A stretch of 14,101 nucleotides of DNA from Candidatus Thalassarchaeaceae archaeon (GTDB lineage: Archaea; Thermoplasmatota; Poseidoniia; Poseidoniales; Thalassarchaeaceae), in contig JASLJW010000178.1 in assembly GCA_030747885.1 (NCBI GenBank), positions 1 through 14,101 of the forward strand, written 5' to 3'. The notes under the pieces are model-generated. The model was not told the DNA's origin and searched no databases. It saw only the letters and a program-made list of their open reading frames with translations. This document shows, piece after piece, positions 7,743-14,101 of the stretch (within the stretch, counting starts at the first letter, position 1; every line of letters begins with the position of its first letter). The position numbers and the translations under genes were made by a program.

Positions 7743-7757
7743 ACAACCTATGGTTGT
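7743..7757 (-). promoter_or_regulatory. Palindrome between uvrA and groES, candidate operator or hairpin
   Basis: ACAACC-TAT-GGTTGT is a perfect 6-bp inverted repeat with a 3-base centre; after one mismatch, two more base pairs extend it. It starts directly at the uvrA stop and ends 18 bases before the groES ATG. A TTTAAG stretch on the minus strand (7775-7780, inside the uvrA end) could be a TATA box, which would place the transcription start about at the palindrome centre. It could therefore be a repressor site for the chaperonin operon, or an RNA hairpin ending the uvrA message. A similar CAACC/GGTTG repeat follows the permease gene at 13521. Confidence 0.4.
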
Positions 7758-10748
7758 CTAATCGGCAACCTTTCTTAAACCTAACATTGGTGCTAAGTGC
7801 TGGCCGGTAAAGGATTCTGGATTTTTGCAGATGTCTTCGGGTGTTCCTTCTGCAACTATATTTCCACCTCCATCACCACCGTCTGGCCCAAGATCAATGA
7901 CCCAATCAGAAGACTTGACCACATCCATATTATGTTCAATTACAACCACAGTATGGCCATTGTCTCGTAAACGAGTTAATACTTCGATTAATTGATGTAC
8001 GTCAGCCATTGAAAGACCGGTAGTTGGTTCATCTAAGACATAGAATGTGTGTTTTCTAGCAGGACGGTGGAGTTCAGTAGCTAGTTTTACTCGTTGCGCC
8101 TCACCTCCAGACAATGTTGTGGCAGGTTGTCCCAAACGAATGTATCCTAAGCCAACATCCACTAATGTCTGGAGAATGCGATGGATTTTTCTTTGGTTTT
8201 GGAAGAATTGAGCTGCGTCCTCTATCGTCATTTCAAGGATATCATGGATGCTGTGGCCTTTCCAAAGTACTTCTTGGGTTTCGCGAGTGTAACGAGTGCC
8301 TTTGCATATCTCACATTCAATCCATACATCGGGAAGGAAATTCATTTCAAGTTTAATTGATCCTCCTCCTTTGCATGCTTCACATCTACCCCCTCTTACA
8401 TTGAAAGAAAAGGTCCCAGGGGAGTAGCCTCTTTCCTTAGAAAGTGGAACTTCAGAAAATAATGCGCGGATATGGTCGAATGCTCCAGTATATGTTGCTG
8501 CATTTGAGCGAGGTGTGCGGCCAATTGGGCTTTGATCGATTACAATTGCTTTGTCTATTCCATCGATCCCTTCAATGGATTCATGACGGCCTGGTGTTGA
8601 ATCCGAACCATGTAATTTCCTCAATAATGCAGGAGCTAAAATTCCTGTAATCAAAGAAGATTTTCCTGAACCAGATACTCCAGTGATTGTGATGAAGCAC
8701 CTCAATGGGAGTTTGACTGTGATTTCTTGTAAGTTGTTGTGTTTTGCTGACTTGATTGTTAACCAATCTTCATTGGGCGGGGTTCTCTCTTTGGGAATGG
8801 GAATTGAGAGGTTACCTGACAAATATTGGCCTGTTAAACTCTCATCATTGGATAACAAATTGTCCAATGTACCGTTCGATACGATTGTTCCGCCTTGTCT
8901 TCCAGCACCTGGGCCCAAATCAACAATCCAATCAGCCTGTCGTAATGTTTCTTCATCGTGTTCCACAACAAGCAATGTATTACCAATCTCAGTTAATTCT
9001 CTAAGTGTAGAAAGTAATCGAGAATTATCTCGAGGGTGTAAGCCGATGCTTGGTTCATCCAAGACATACATAACTCCGGTCAATCTAGTTCCAATTTGAC
9101 TTGCCAATCTTATTCGTTGACTTTCTCCGCCCGATAATGTACTCGCTCTCCGATCTAATGTGAGGTAGTCCAATCCAACCAATGCAAGAAATCGAAGACG
9201 GTTTTCGATTTCTTTGATGACTTCACGACCAATATGTAAATCCCGTTCATTCAATGTGGTTGCTTTTTGCAATATTGATCCTATAGGTAATTCTCGCCCC
9301 AAATCAGACCAAATTGGGTCGATTTTTGTTGTTCTCCATCGTTGAACTGTTGCAAGTGATTCTAGAACTGAGCAAGAGGATAAATCGGGGAGAGTTGTAT
9401 TCCCAATAGTAACCATTGAGGTTGCTTTGTTGAGTTTACGTCCATTGCATTCGACACATGGTTCATCAGTCATATAAGATGCTAAACGTGAACGTGTTCT
9501 TTCTGAAGATGTGTCTGTTAATTGTCGTTGAAGGCGGGGAAGGATTCCTTCCCATGGTTTTACCATTTGATACACGGAGCCTCTTTCAGATTCAAAACGG
9601 AAATTTATTTCTGTAGAGCCAGTGCCATTTAGGAGAATCTCTTTGGCATCATCATCCAATTCTTGGAAGGGTAAAGAAGAATCTATCCCATAGTGGAGGC
9701 AAACTTGTTCCATGTGTTTTCGATACCAGTTCGAATGCATTGAGAGGCGAAATGGAGTGACAAAGTTTTGCTCAACAGATAAGGTGGAATCAAGAAGTAG
9801 GTCGGTAGTAAAGCTGCGTTGAACTCCTAAACCTTGACATGATGGGCACGCACCCAAGGGATTGTTGAATGAAAATATCCTAGGGCTCATCTCTGGAAGA
9901 AATGAACCATGTGTGGGGCATGCGAATTCTTCCGAATAGGGGATTGTTGTGCCTGCCTTGGTGTTTTTCGAATGGGGGCTTTCTATCTCTGCGCCTTTTT
10001 GGGGACTTTCAAGTGATTCGATTGCAATGGCGCCTCCACCCAATCGAAGGCCTGAATCCACTGCTTCAGTTAATCTTTGACGGTTGGTTTTATTCAATCT
10101 CATTCTATCAATTCTGACATCGATATTGTGACGGAGATTTTTTTCTAAGGTGGGTGGATCTTCAAATTCAGCATCTCTACCATTGATTTTTCCAGTTGTA
10201 TATCCTTGTTCTACAAGGACTCTAAACAAATCAATATGGGTTCCTTTTCTGTCTCGGATTACTGGGCTCCATACTGCAATTGCATGGCCCTCAAAATGCC
10301 ACATAACGTCGTCAACAATTTCCTGTACTGTTCGTCTAGCTACTTCTATTCCACATTCGGGGCAATGTGGTTTTCCTATTCGTGCCCAAAGAAGACGAAG
10401 GTAGTCCATAATTTCAGTAACTGTTGCTACTGTAGAACGAGGATTGTGTGAACCTTGTTTTTGATCAATGCTAATGGCAGGAGATAACCCATCGATGCTA
10501 TCGCAGTCAGGTTTTTTCATTTGACCAAGGAATTGTCGTGCATACGAACTCAAACTTTCCACATACCTTCTCTGACCTTCTGCATACAGTGTATCAAAAG
10601 CAAGGCTTGATTTTCCTGAGCCTGATACTCCTGATACTACAACAAAACAATCTCTAGGAATGTCAACATCTACATCCTTCAAATTGTGGGTTCGTGCGCC
10701 TTTTACTCGAATCCAATCACGATGGTTGGTTCCTCGTTCAACCGTCAT
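7758..10748 (-). CDS. uvrA: Excinuclease ABC subunit A (UvrA)
   Basis: UvrA is the damage-recognising ATPase of nucleotide excision repair and loads UvrB on distorted DNA. The 996-residue protein has the tandem ABC layout: Walker A GVSGSGKSS (40-48), signature LSGGESQR (about 535), Walker B VLDEPSIGL (about 560), second Walker A GVSGSGKSS (about 685), signature LSGGEAQR (about 877) and LDEPTTGL (about 902). Zinc modules are CPTH with CPSCQG near residues 278-305, CVECNG near 428, and CEAC...CEIC (about 785-815). The first pair is C-x2-H instead of C-x2-C, a substitution I recall in other UvrA proteins. A low-complexity insert just before it (about 245-275) accounts for much of the excess over the usual 940 residues. 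The start is ATG 10748; no clear ribosome site precedes it. It heads the leftward block and diverges from the OMP decarboxylase gene. Confidence 0.97.
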   Translation of the reverse strand: MTVERGTNHRDWIRVKGARTHNLKDVDVDIPRDCFVVVSGVSGSGKSSLAFDTLYAEGQRRYVESLSSYARQFLGQMKKPDCDSIDGLSPAISIDQKQGSHNPRSTVATVTEIMDYLRLLWARIGKPHCPECGIEVARRTVQEIVDDVMWHFEGHAIAVWSPVIRDRKGTHIDLFRVLVEQGYTTGKINGRDAEFEDPPTLEKNLRHNIDVRIDRMRLNKTNRQRLTEAVDSGLRLGGGAIAIESLESPQKGAEIESPHSKNTKAGTTIPYSEEFACPTHGSFLPEMSPRIFSFNNPLGACPSCQGLGVQRSFTTDLLLDSTLSVEQNFVTPFRLSMHSNWYRKHMEQVCLHYGIDSSLPFQELDDDAKEILLNGTGSTEINFRFESERGSVYQMVKPWEGILPRLQRQLTDTSSERTRSRLASYMTDEPCVECNGRKLNKATSMVTIGNTTLPDLSSCSVLESLATVQRWRTTKIDPIWSDLGRELPIGSILQKATTLNERDLHIGREVIKEIENRLRFLALVGLDYLTLDRRASTLSGGESQRIRLASQIGTRLTGVMYVLDEPSIGLHPRDNSRLLSTLRELTEIGNTLLVVEHDEETLRQADWIVDLGPGAGRQGGTIVSNGTLDNLLSNDESLTGQYLSGNLSIPIPKERTPPNEDWLTIKSAKHNNLQEITVKLPLRCFITITGVSGSGKSSLITGILAPALLRKLHGSDSTPGRHESIEGIDGIDKAIVIDQSPIGRTPRSNAATYTGAFDHIRALFSEVPLSKERGYSPGTFSFNVRGGRCEACKGGGSIKLEMNFLPDVWIECEICKGTRYTRETQEVLWKGHSIHDILEMTIEDAAQFFQNQRKIHRILQTLVDVGLGYIRLGQPATTLSGGEAQRVKLATELHRPARKHTFYVLDEPTTGLSMADVHQLIEVLTRLRDNGHTVVVIEHNMDVVKSSDWVIDLGPDGGDGGGNIVAEGTPEDICKNPESFTGQHLAPMLGLRKVAD

Positions 10749-10868
10749 GCGGAGTGAATCAACCGTTCGCCGTTATTCAAGTGATGTATGAATTTTAAAG
10801 AAATTTTCAATCCGTAAGATAATGCATTGTCTAAGGATAGGTTTGAGAAGGAGACCGAAAGGGGTGAG
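10749..10868. promoter_or_regulatory. Divergent promoter region between uvrA and the OMP decarboxylase gene
   Basis: This 120-bp gap must carry promoters for both directions. The only clear TATA-like stretch is ATTTTAAAG (10792-10800), nearly symmetrical, followed by GAAATTTTC (10800-10808). Read leftwards it would give a uvrA message with a leader of about 20 bases; read rightwards it would give a pyrF leader of about 50 bases. A single shared TATA element or two overlapping ones are both possible. GGGGTGAG at 10861-10868 is the pyrF ribosome site. Confidence 0.35.
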
Positions 10869-11663
10869 ATGATGGGCGGAGATTCGTGGGGGCTTCGGTG
10901 GGATGCTGCGAACGATTCTTTTTCGAGACAATATATGCAAACAGCAGCCGATAAGCAAAGCCTTGTATGCTTTGCAGCAGACTTGCAAACTGTTGATGAG
11001 GTTCGCGAAACTGTAGAAACAATTGGGCCATATATTGCTTGTCTCAAGCTCCACGTGGATATTGTGAAAGATTGGACATCTGATGGATGGAAAGAGGTTT
11101 GCAATCTAGCGAAAGAATTGGGTGTGTTAATTTGGGAAGATCGTAAGTTTGCAGACATTGGACGTGTTAGTCGTCAACAAATGGCTGGCGCAGTAGATAT
11201 TCGTTCGTGGGCAGATATTGTTACTGCTCATCTAATATCGGGCCCAGATATCGTCAAGGGCTTGATGGACGGATGGAAGGATGTTGGACGAGTCGGGGGG
11301 GTCCTACTCTTGGCACAAATGTCTAGTCGAGGAAATTTGTTAATTCCCAATTACACTAAATCAGTGGTAGAACAAGGAAAAGAAATGGATGGTGTGATTG
11401 GATTCATTGGTAATGGTTCTAATCCAACTGATGTTCAATCATTGAGAGAATTGGTTGGTGAGGGAAAAATGATCTGGACGCCTGGAATCAATCTGAATAC
11501 TGGAGATGGTGTAGCAGGACAACAATATGGCCACCCTAGAGATGCGGTATTGGCTGGAGCTGATTGTTTGATTGTTGGATCTGGAATTTATCGAAGTGAG
11601 GATCCCGTCAATGCAGCCAAAGAATATGCTAGAGTTTCATGGAATGCATTACTAGAAAGATAG
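10869..11663 (+). CDS. pyrF: Orotidine 5'-phosphate decarboxylase, eukaryote-like (URA3/UMPS type)
   Basis: This enzyme decarboxylates OMP to UMP, the last step of pyrimidine synthesis. With the start at ATG 10869 (or 10872; GGTGAG directly upstream) it has 264 residues, close to the 267 of yeast Ura3. A longer frame from TTG 10827 would run through the ribosome site and is unlikely. The catalytic residues align with yeast: D38, K60 in CLKLHVDI, and D91-x-K93-x2-D96 in LIWEDRKFADIG, the hallmark of the eukaryotic branch. MSSRGNL (151-157), TPGINL (204-209) and GQQY (217-220) also match that branch. One oddity is IVGSGIYRS (235-243): the phosphate-binding Arg (R235 of yeast) is Ser at 238, with an Arg four residues later. 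A small membrane-protein gene follows after 7 bp, so the two form an operon. Confidence 0.92.
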   Translation: MMGGDSWGLRWDAANDSFSRQYMQTAADKQSLVCFAADLQTVDEVRETVETIGPYIACLKLHVDIVKDWTSDGWKEVCNLAKELGVLIWEDRKFADIGRVSRQQMAGAVDIRSWADIVTAHLISGPDIVKGLMDGWKDVGRVGGVLLLAQMSSRGNLLIPNYTKSVVEQGKEMDGVIGFIGNGSNPTDVQSLRELVGEGKMIWTPGINLNTGDGVAGQQYGHPRDAVLAGADCLIVGSGIYRSEDPVNAAKEYARVSWNALLER

Positions 11664-11670
11664 GTGGAAA

Positions 11671-11919
11671 ATGGATTCTGCACAATTATTTGGTTGGATT
11701 CTAGCTATCGGTTTTATTGGAATTTTCTTTCTTGGTTTGCTATGGTTAAGGGGCCGAGTAATTAGATTGGATAAAATGTTAGAAAATGGGGATCTGGAAC
11801 TTTTGGAGAAAACGGGAATCAAAACTGAAGTCCTCAATCACGCACCAAATGGAAGTCAAATTTTACCATATACACCATATGTCGCAATTGATGTAGTGAA
11901 TGATGAAAAATCATTATGA
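11671..11919 (+). CDS. Small single-pass membrane protein, function unknown
   Basis: This is an 82-residue protein. ATG 11671 lies 7 bp after the pyrF stop and is preceded by GGTGG, a good ribosome site, which supports it being real. Residues 6-26 form one hydrophobic helix followed by LRGRVIRLDK, so by the positive-inside rule the C-terminal part would face the cytoplasm. The soluble tail (about 30-82) is partly charged and contains YTPYVAIDVVNDEKSL at the end. I do not recognise the family. Tight linkage to pyrF suggests co-expression but not a shared pathway. Confidence 0.72.
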   Translation: MDSAQLFGWILAIGFIGIFFLGLLWLRGRVIRLDKMLENGDLELLEKTGIKTEVLNHAPNGSQILPYTPYVAIDVVNDEKSL

Positions 11920-11966
11920 AAAGAAAATCTTTGGAATTGGGTGAAAAATGCAATTTTATTCTCTTT

Positions 11967-12017
11967 TTGGGGGTTTTCATTACCAATCATTATACCCCTA
12001 ATTTCTAGATAGGGGTA
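11967..12017 (+). promoter_or_regulatory. Two overlapping, mutually exclusive hairpins upstream of the purine permease
   Basis: In the 117-bp gap before the permease, TACCCCTA (11993-12000) pairs perfectly with TAGGGGTA (12010-12017) across a 9-base loop, 8 bp in all. The same CCCC arm (11994-12001, ACCCCTAA) can instead pair with TTGGGGGT (11967-11974) over a 19-base loop, 8 bp including one G-U. The two forms cannot coexist. The downstream hairpin ends five bases before the AAGAGGAGA ribosome site. This may be an RNA switch or, read as DNA, an operator for a purine-responsive repressor. No known riboswitch consensus is apparent. Confidence 0.45.
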
Positions 12018-12036
12018 GTTAAGAGGAGACTTTGAT

Positions 12037-13515
12037 ATGGAAATTGAAGCGTTAGACAACTATTTCGGCTACACTGAAAAGGGTAGTTCGTTTGAGACTG
12101 AAATTAGAGCGGGAGTGGCAACTTTCCTAACGATGGCATATATTTTGGTGGTAAATCCATCGATGCTTTCGTTAGCAGGAATTCCATTCAATGATGCGTT
12201 ATTTGCAACTGCAATAGCGGCATTCGTTGGATGTATGGTCATGGGGCTTTGGGCAAATATGCCCTTTGCATTAGCACCTGGAATGGGTTTGAATGCATTC
12301 TTCGTCTTTGGAGTGGTATTCACCATGGGTGCGACATGGCAATTGGCACTAGCTGCTGTATTTGTAGAAGGAATTATTTTCCTAATCATTTCACTACCCC
12401 AAGTTGGATGGAGAAGTGCTCTACTGGATTCCATTCCAAAGGATTTGAAGATTGCAACTGGCGCAGGTATTGGAATGTTCCTTGCAATCATTGGACTTCG
12501 TGAAATGGGTTGGGTAATTGATCACCCTGCAACCTTAGTACAAATTGGCCCAACAGGTGCATTCAGTTATGACCACGGTGCCCTAATCGCAATGGTTGCT
12601 CTACTAGCAATCGCAGTAATGATGGCGCGAGGAATTAAGGGCGCAATTATCTACGGTGTACTCGGTGCATCTGTATTCGGATGGATTGTTGGGGCTTACG
12701 ACCCGTGGCTAGACAATGCTGCAGGATTAGGTACTGATGGATGGGTTTGTATTCCTGATGGCAATGGCGGATATGTAGATCCAAGTTGTGTCTATGCTGC
12801 TGCTCCTGCAATGGGAGATATCTTCGGATTTGTGGGAATGCCAACTGAAAGTATGGGGGCATTTGCTGGTGCTCTAGGAGACATTGGAGACAATCTTGAG
12901 ACATTTGTTTTGGTCATGATTGCTTTCCTCTTCGTAGACATCTTCGACACTGCTGGCACTCTATACTCTGTTGGTCGCCAAGGTGGATATGTCGATGAAG
13001 ACGATACTCTCGAGAATGCTGATGAAGCATTCATGGCAGACGCTGCTGCTACAATCGTTGGTGCTGCTGTTGGAACTTCTACAACCACCACTTACATCGA
13101 GTCTGCTGCTGGAATTGAAGAAGGTGGAAAGACTGGACTAACCGCAGTAACTGTTGGTGTACTGATGCTCTCGGGTCTTTTCCTAGCTGGCCTTTTCAAG
13201 GCGATTCCACAGTATGCTGCTGCATGTGCACTAGTTGCTATTGGCGCTATGATGATGCGCCAAGCTGCAGACATTGATTGGGCAAACAAGGAAATGGCAC
13301 TTCCAGCATTCTTAACAATCGTAATGATGCCTTTCACATACTCGATTGCAATTGGAATTGCTTGGGGTGTAGTTGCTTACGTGGCAATCAAGGTAGGTAT
13401 GCAAAAGTTCGATGAAGTTAGCAAAGTCATGTATGGATTGGCTGCTTTCTTACTCATGTACTACATTGGCCCAGGTGATGGTAACACATTCCAGTGGATC
13501 TTCGGACTAATTTGA
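12037..13515 (+). CDS. AzgA-type (NCS2) purine permease
   Basis: This inner-membrane proton-coupled transporter probably imports adenine, guanine and/or hypoxanthine; the substrate cannot be fixed from sequence. The 492-residue protein is predominantly hydrophobic, with about 12-14 membrane helices. The N-terminus YFGYTEKGSSFETEIRAG then FLTMAYILVVNP (30-41) is the standard opening of the AzgA/GhxP/AdeP family. Further family motifs are APGMGLNAFF (80-89), DIFDTAGTLYSVGRQGG (301-317) and GTSTTTTYIES (346-356). A hydrophilic insert of about 45 residues (220-265) holds two cysteines (C238, C251) that may face outward and form a disulphide. ATG 12037 follows AAGAGGAGA at normal spacing. The gap before it carries alternative hairpins; apt follows after 46 bp, so uptake and salvage are probably co-regulated. 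Confidence 0.93.
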   Translation: MEIEALDNYFGYTEKGSSFETEIRAGVATFLTMAYILVVNPSMLSLAGIPFNDALFATAIAAFVGCMVMGLWANMPFALAPGMGLNAFFVFGVVFTMGATWQLALAAVFVEGIIFLIISLPQVGWRSALLDSIPKDLKIATGAGIGMFLAIIGLREMGWVIDHPATLVQIGPTGAFSYDHGALIAMVALLAIAVMMARGIKGAIIYGVLGASVFGWIVGAYDPWLDNAAGLGTDGWVCIPDGNGGYVDPSCVYAAAPAMGDIFGFVGMPTESMGAFAGALGDIGDNLETFVLVMIAFLFVDIFDTAGTLYSVGRQGGYVDEDDTLENADEAFMADAAATIVGAAVGTSTTTTYIESAAGIEEGGKTGLTAVTVGVLMLSGLFLAGLFKAIPQYAAACALVAIGAMMMRQAADIDWANKEMALPAFLTIVMMPFTYSIAIGIAWGVVAYVAIKVGMQKFDEVSKVMYGLAAFLLMYYIGPGDGNTFQWIFGLI

Positions 13516-13520
13516 GATAA

Positions 13521-13539
13521 CAACCTAATATTTTGGTTG
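13521..13539 (+). promoter_or_regulatory. CAACC/GGTTG hairpin between permease and apt
   Basis: CAACC (13521-13525) pairs with GGTTG (13535-13539); after a T-T mismatch two more A-T pairs close around a 3-base loop. It begins five bases after the permease stop. There is no T-run after it, so it is not a convincing intrinsic terminator; an RNA-processing or expression-tuning element is possible. It shares its CAACCTA start and GGTTG end with the palindrome at 7743. Confidence 0.3.
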
Positions 13540-13561
13540 GCTCATTGGTGGGGCGAGTAGC

Positions 13562-14101
13562 ATGGATGATGAATTCATCCAACGTTTACAGAGTGCTGTA
13601 CGTACTGTGCCTGACTTCCCAATAGAGGGGATTATGTTTCGAGATATTACGCCTGTTCTTGCAGATGGAGAACTCTTGGTTGCTGTTGTTGATCGTATGA
13701 TTGTAGATATGCAACGCCTAGGATGGAAGCCAACACACATTGTAGGGCCTGAAAGTAGAGGATTTATTTTTGGCTCAATGATGGCTTTACGTTTAGGTAT
13801 TGGATTCATCCCAGTAAGGAAACCTGGAAAGCTCCCACATAATGTTGAACGTGTAGAATATAGCCTAGAATACGGAGAAAATGTCCTTGAAATTCACAAA
13901 GATGCTTTGGATGAAAATGATTGTGTGGTAATTGTAGACGATTTGTTGGCCACAGGTGGTACTGTGGCGGCATCAATTGATCTTTGTGAGGGGATTGGAG
14001 CGACGGTGTTGGGTGCAATGTTCATGATTGAGCTTGATGGATTGGATGGTTCAATAAATGCTGGAACAAAAACACATGCTCTTCTGAACTATCCAGCATA
14101 A
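13562..14101 (+). CDS. apt: Adenine phosphoribosyltransferase
   Basis: Apt joins adenine to PRPP to give AMP, salvaging the base taken up by the neighbouring permease and trapping it in the cell. The protein is complete at 179 residues, the TAA stop being the last three bases of the window. It opens IQRLQSAVRTVPDFP followed by GIMFRDITPVL (about 23-33), both typical of Apt. VGPESRGFIFG (61-71), VRKPGKLP (85-92) and SLEYGENVLEIHKDAL (101-116) follow, and the PRPP-binding loop is VVIVDDLLATGGT (122-134). The start ATG 13562 has GGTGGGG upstream. The gene is almost certainly co-transcribed with the permease. Confidence 0.95.
   Translation: MDDEFIQRLQSAVRTVPDFPIEGIMFRDITPVLADGELLVAVVDRMIVDMQRLGWKPTHIVGPESRGFIFGSMMALRLGIGFIPVRKPGKLPHNVERVEYSLEYGENVLEIHKDALDENDCVVIVDDLLATGGTVAASIDLCEGIGATVLGAMFMIELDGLDGSINAGTKTHALLNYPA

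Noticed and set aside
9840..9920. C-x2-H in the first zinc module of UvrA as a defect
   Set aside because: His replacing one zinc-binding Cys occurs, to my knowledge, in many functional UvrA proteins, and every other motif is intact.
10827..10868. TTG start adding 14 residues to the OMP decarboxylase
   Set aside because: The extra codons contain the GGGGTGAG ribosome site of the ATG at 10869 and match nothing in the family.
10745..11158. Reverse 137-codon frame opposite the OMP decarboxylase gene
   Set aside because: It is antisense to a gene with full catalytic motifs; its product shows no family features.
1..14101. tRNA, rRNA, CRISPR array, insertion sequence or attachment site
   Set aside because: Gaps total well under 1 kb, the longest being about 120 bp; none shows cloverleaf arms, spaced repeats or terminal inverted repeats with a transposase.

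Overview
The window is 14.1 kb of gene-dense, AT-rich DNA (by eye about 40-45% G+C) from a chromosome. I recognise no mobile elements, CRISPR arrays, rRNA or tRNA genes. Gaps are short, and genes overlap or sit a few bases apart. Many ribosome sites have a GGTGG/GGTGAT core, and others have no visible site. The best guess, an inference, is a marine planktonic euryarchaeon of the Marine Group II (Poseidoniales) type or a relative. Reasons are the fused PurS-PurL synthetase, a eukaryote-like (URA3-class) OMP decarboxylase, TATA-like elements close upstream of genes without a Shine-Dalgarno site, and archaeal-style small hypothetical proteins. Bacterial-type GroEL/GroES and UvrA sit alongside, as expected for a mesophilic archaeon that acquired them. 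A bacterium is not excluded.

Layout. 1-411 (-): HIT-family nucleotide hydrolase, cut by the left edge. 489-1166 (+): an unrecognised zinc-ribbon-like acidic protein, convergent with 1177-1797 (-), an unrecognised membrane protein built from an internal duplication. 1845-10748 (-) is one long co-directional block, read from right to left: uvrA, groES, groEL, purSL, purQ. 10869-14101 (+) is a block read from left to right: OMP decarboxylase, a small membrane protein, an AzgA-type purine permease, and adenine phosphoribosyltransferase. The two blocks diverge from a 120-bp gap at 10749-10868.

Theme. Apart from uvrA (excision repair) and groES/groEL (folding), the recognisable genes deal with nucleotides: step four of de novo purine synthesis (PurSL with PurQ), the last step of UMP synthesis (OMP decarboxylase), purine uptake (AzgA-like) and adenine salvage (Apt), plus a HIT nucleotide hydrolase. 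Permease and Apt together form an uptake-then-trap pair. PurQ and PurSL are translationally coupled by a TAATG overlap.

Most unusual items: (i) the eukaryote-like OMP decarboxylase has Ser where the family has the phosphate-gripping Arg; (ii) the permease leader can form two mutually exclusive hairpins sharing one CCCC arm, resembling an attenuator or operator; (iii) a short GroES apparently lacking the roof hairpin; (iv) the duplicated membrane protein; (v) CAACC/GGTTG inverted repeats after two stop codons. I see no clear previously undescribed multi-gene system; these are local peculiarities in a largely housekeeping region.
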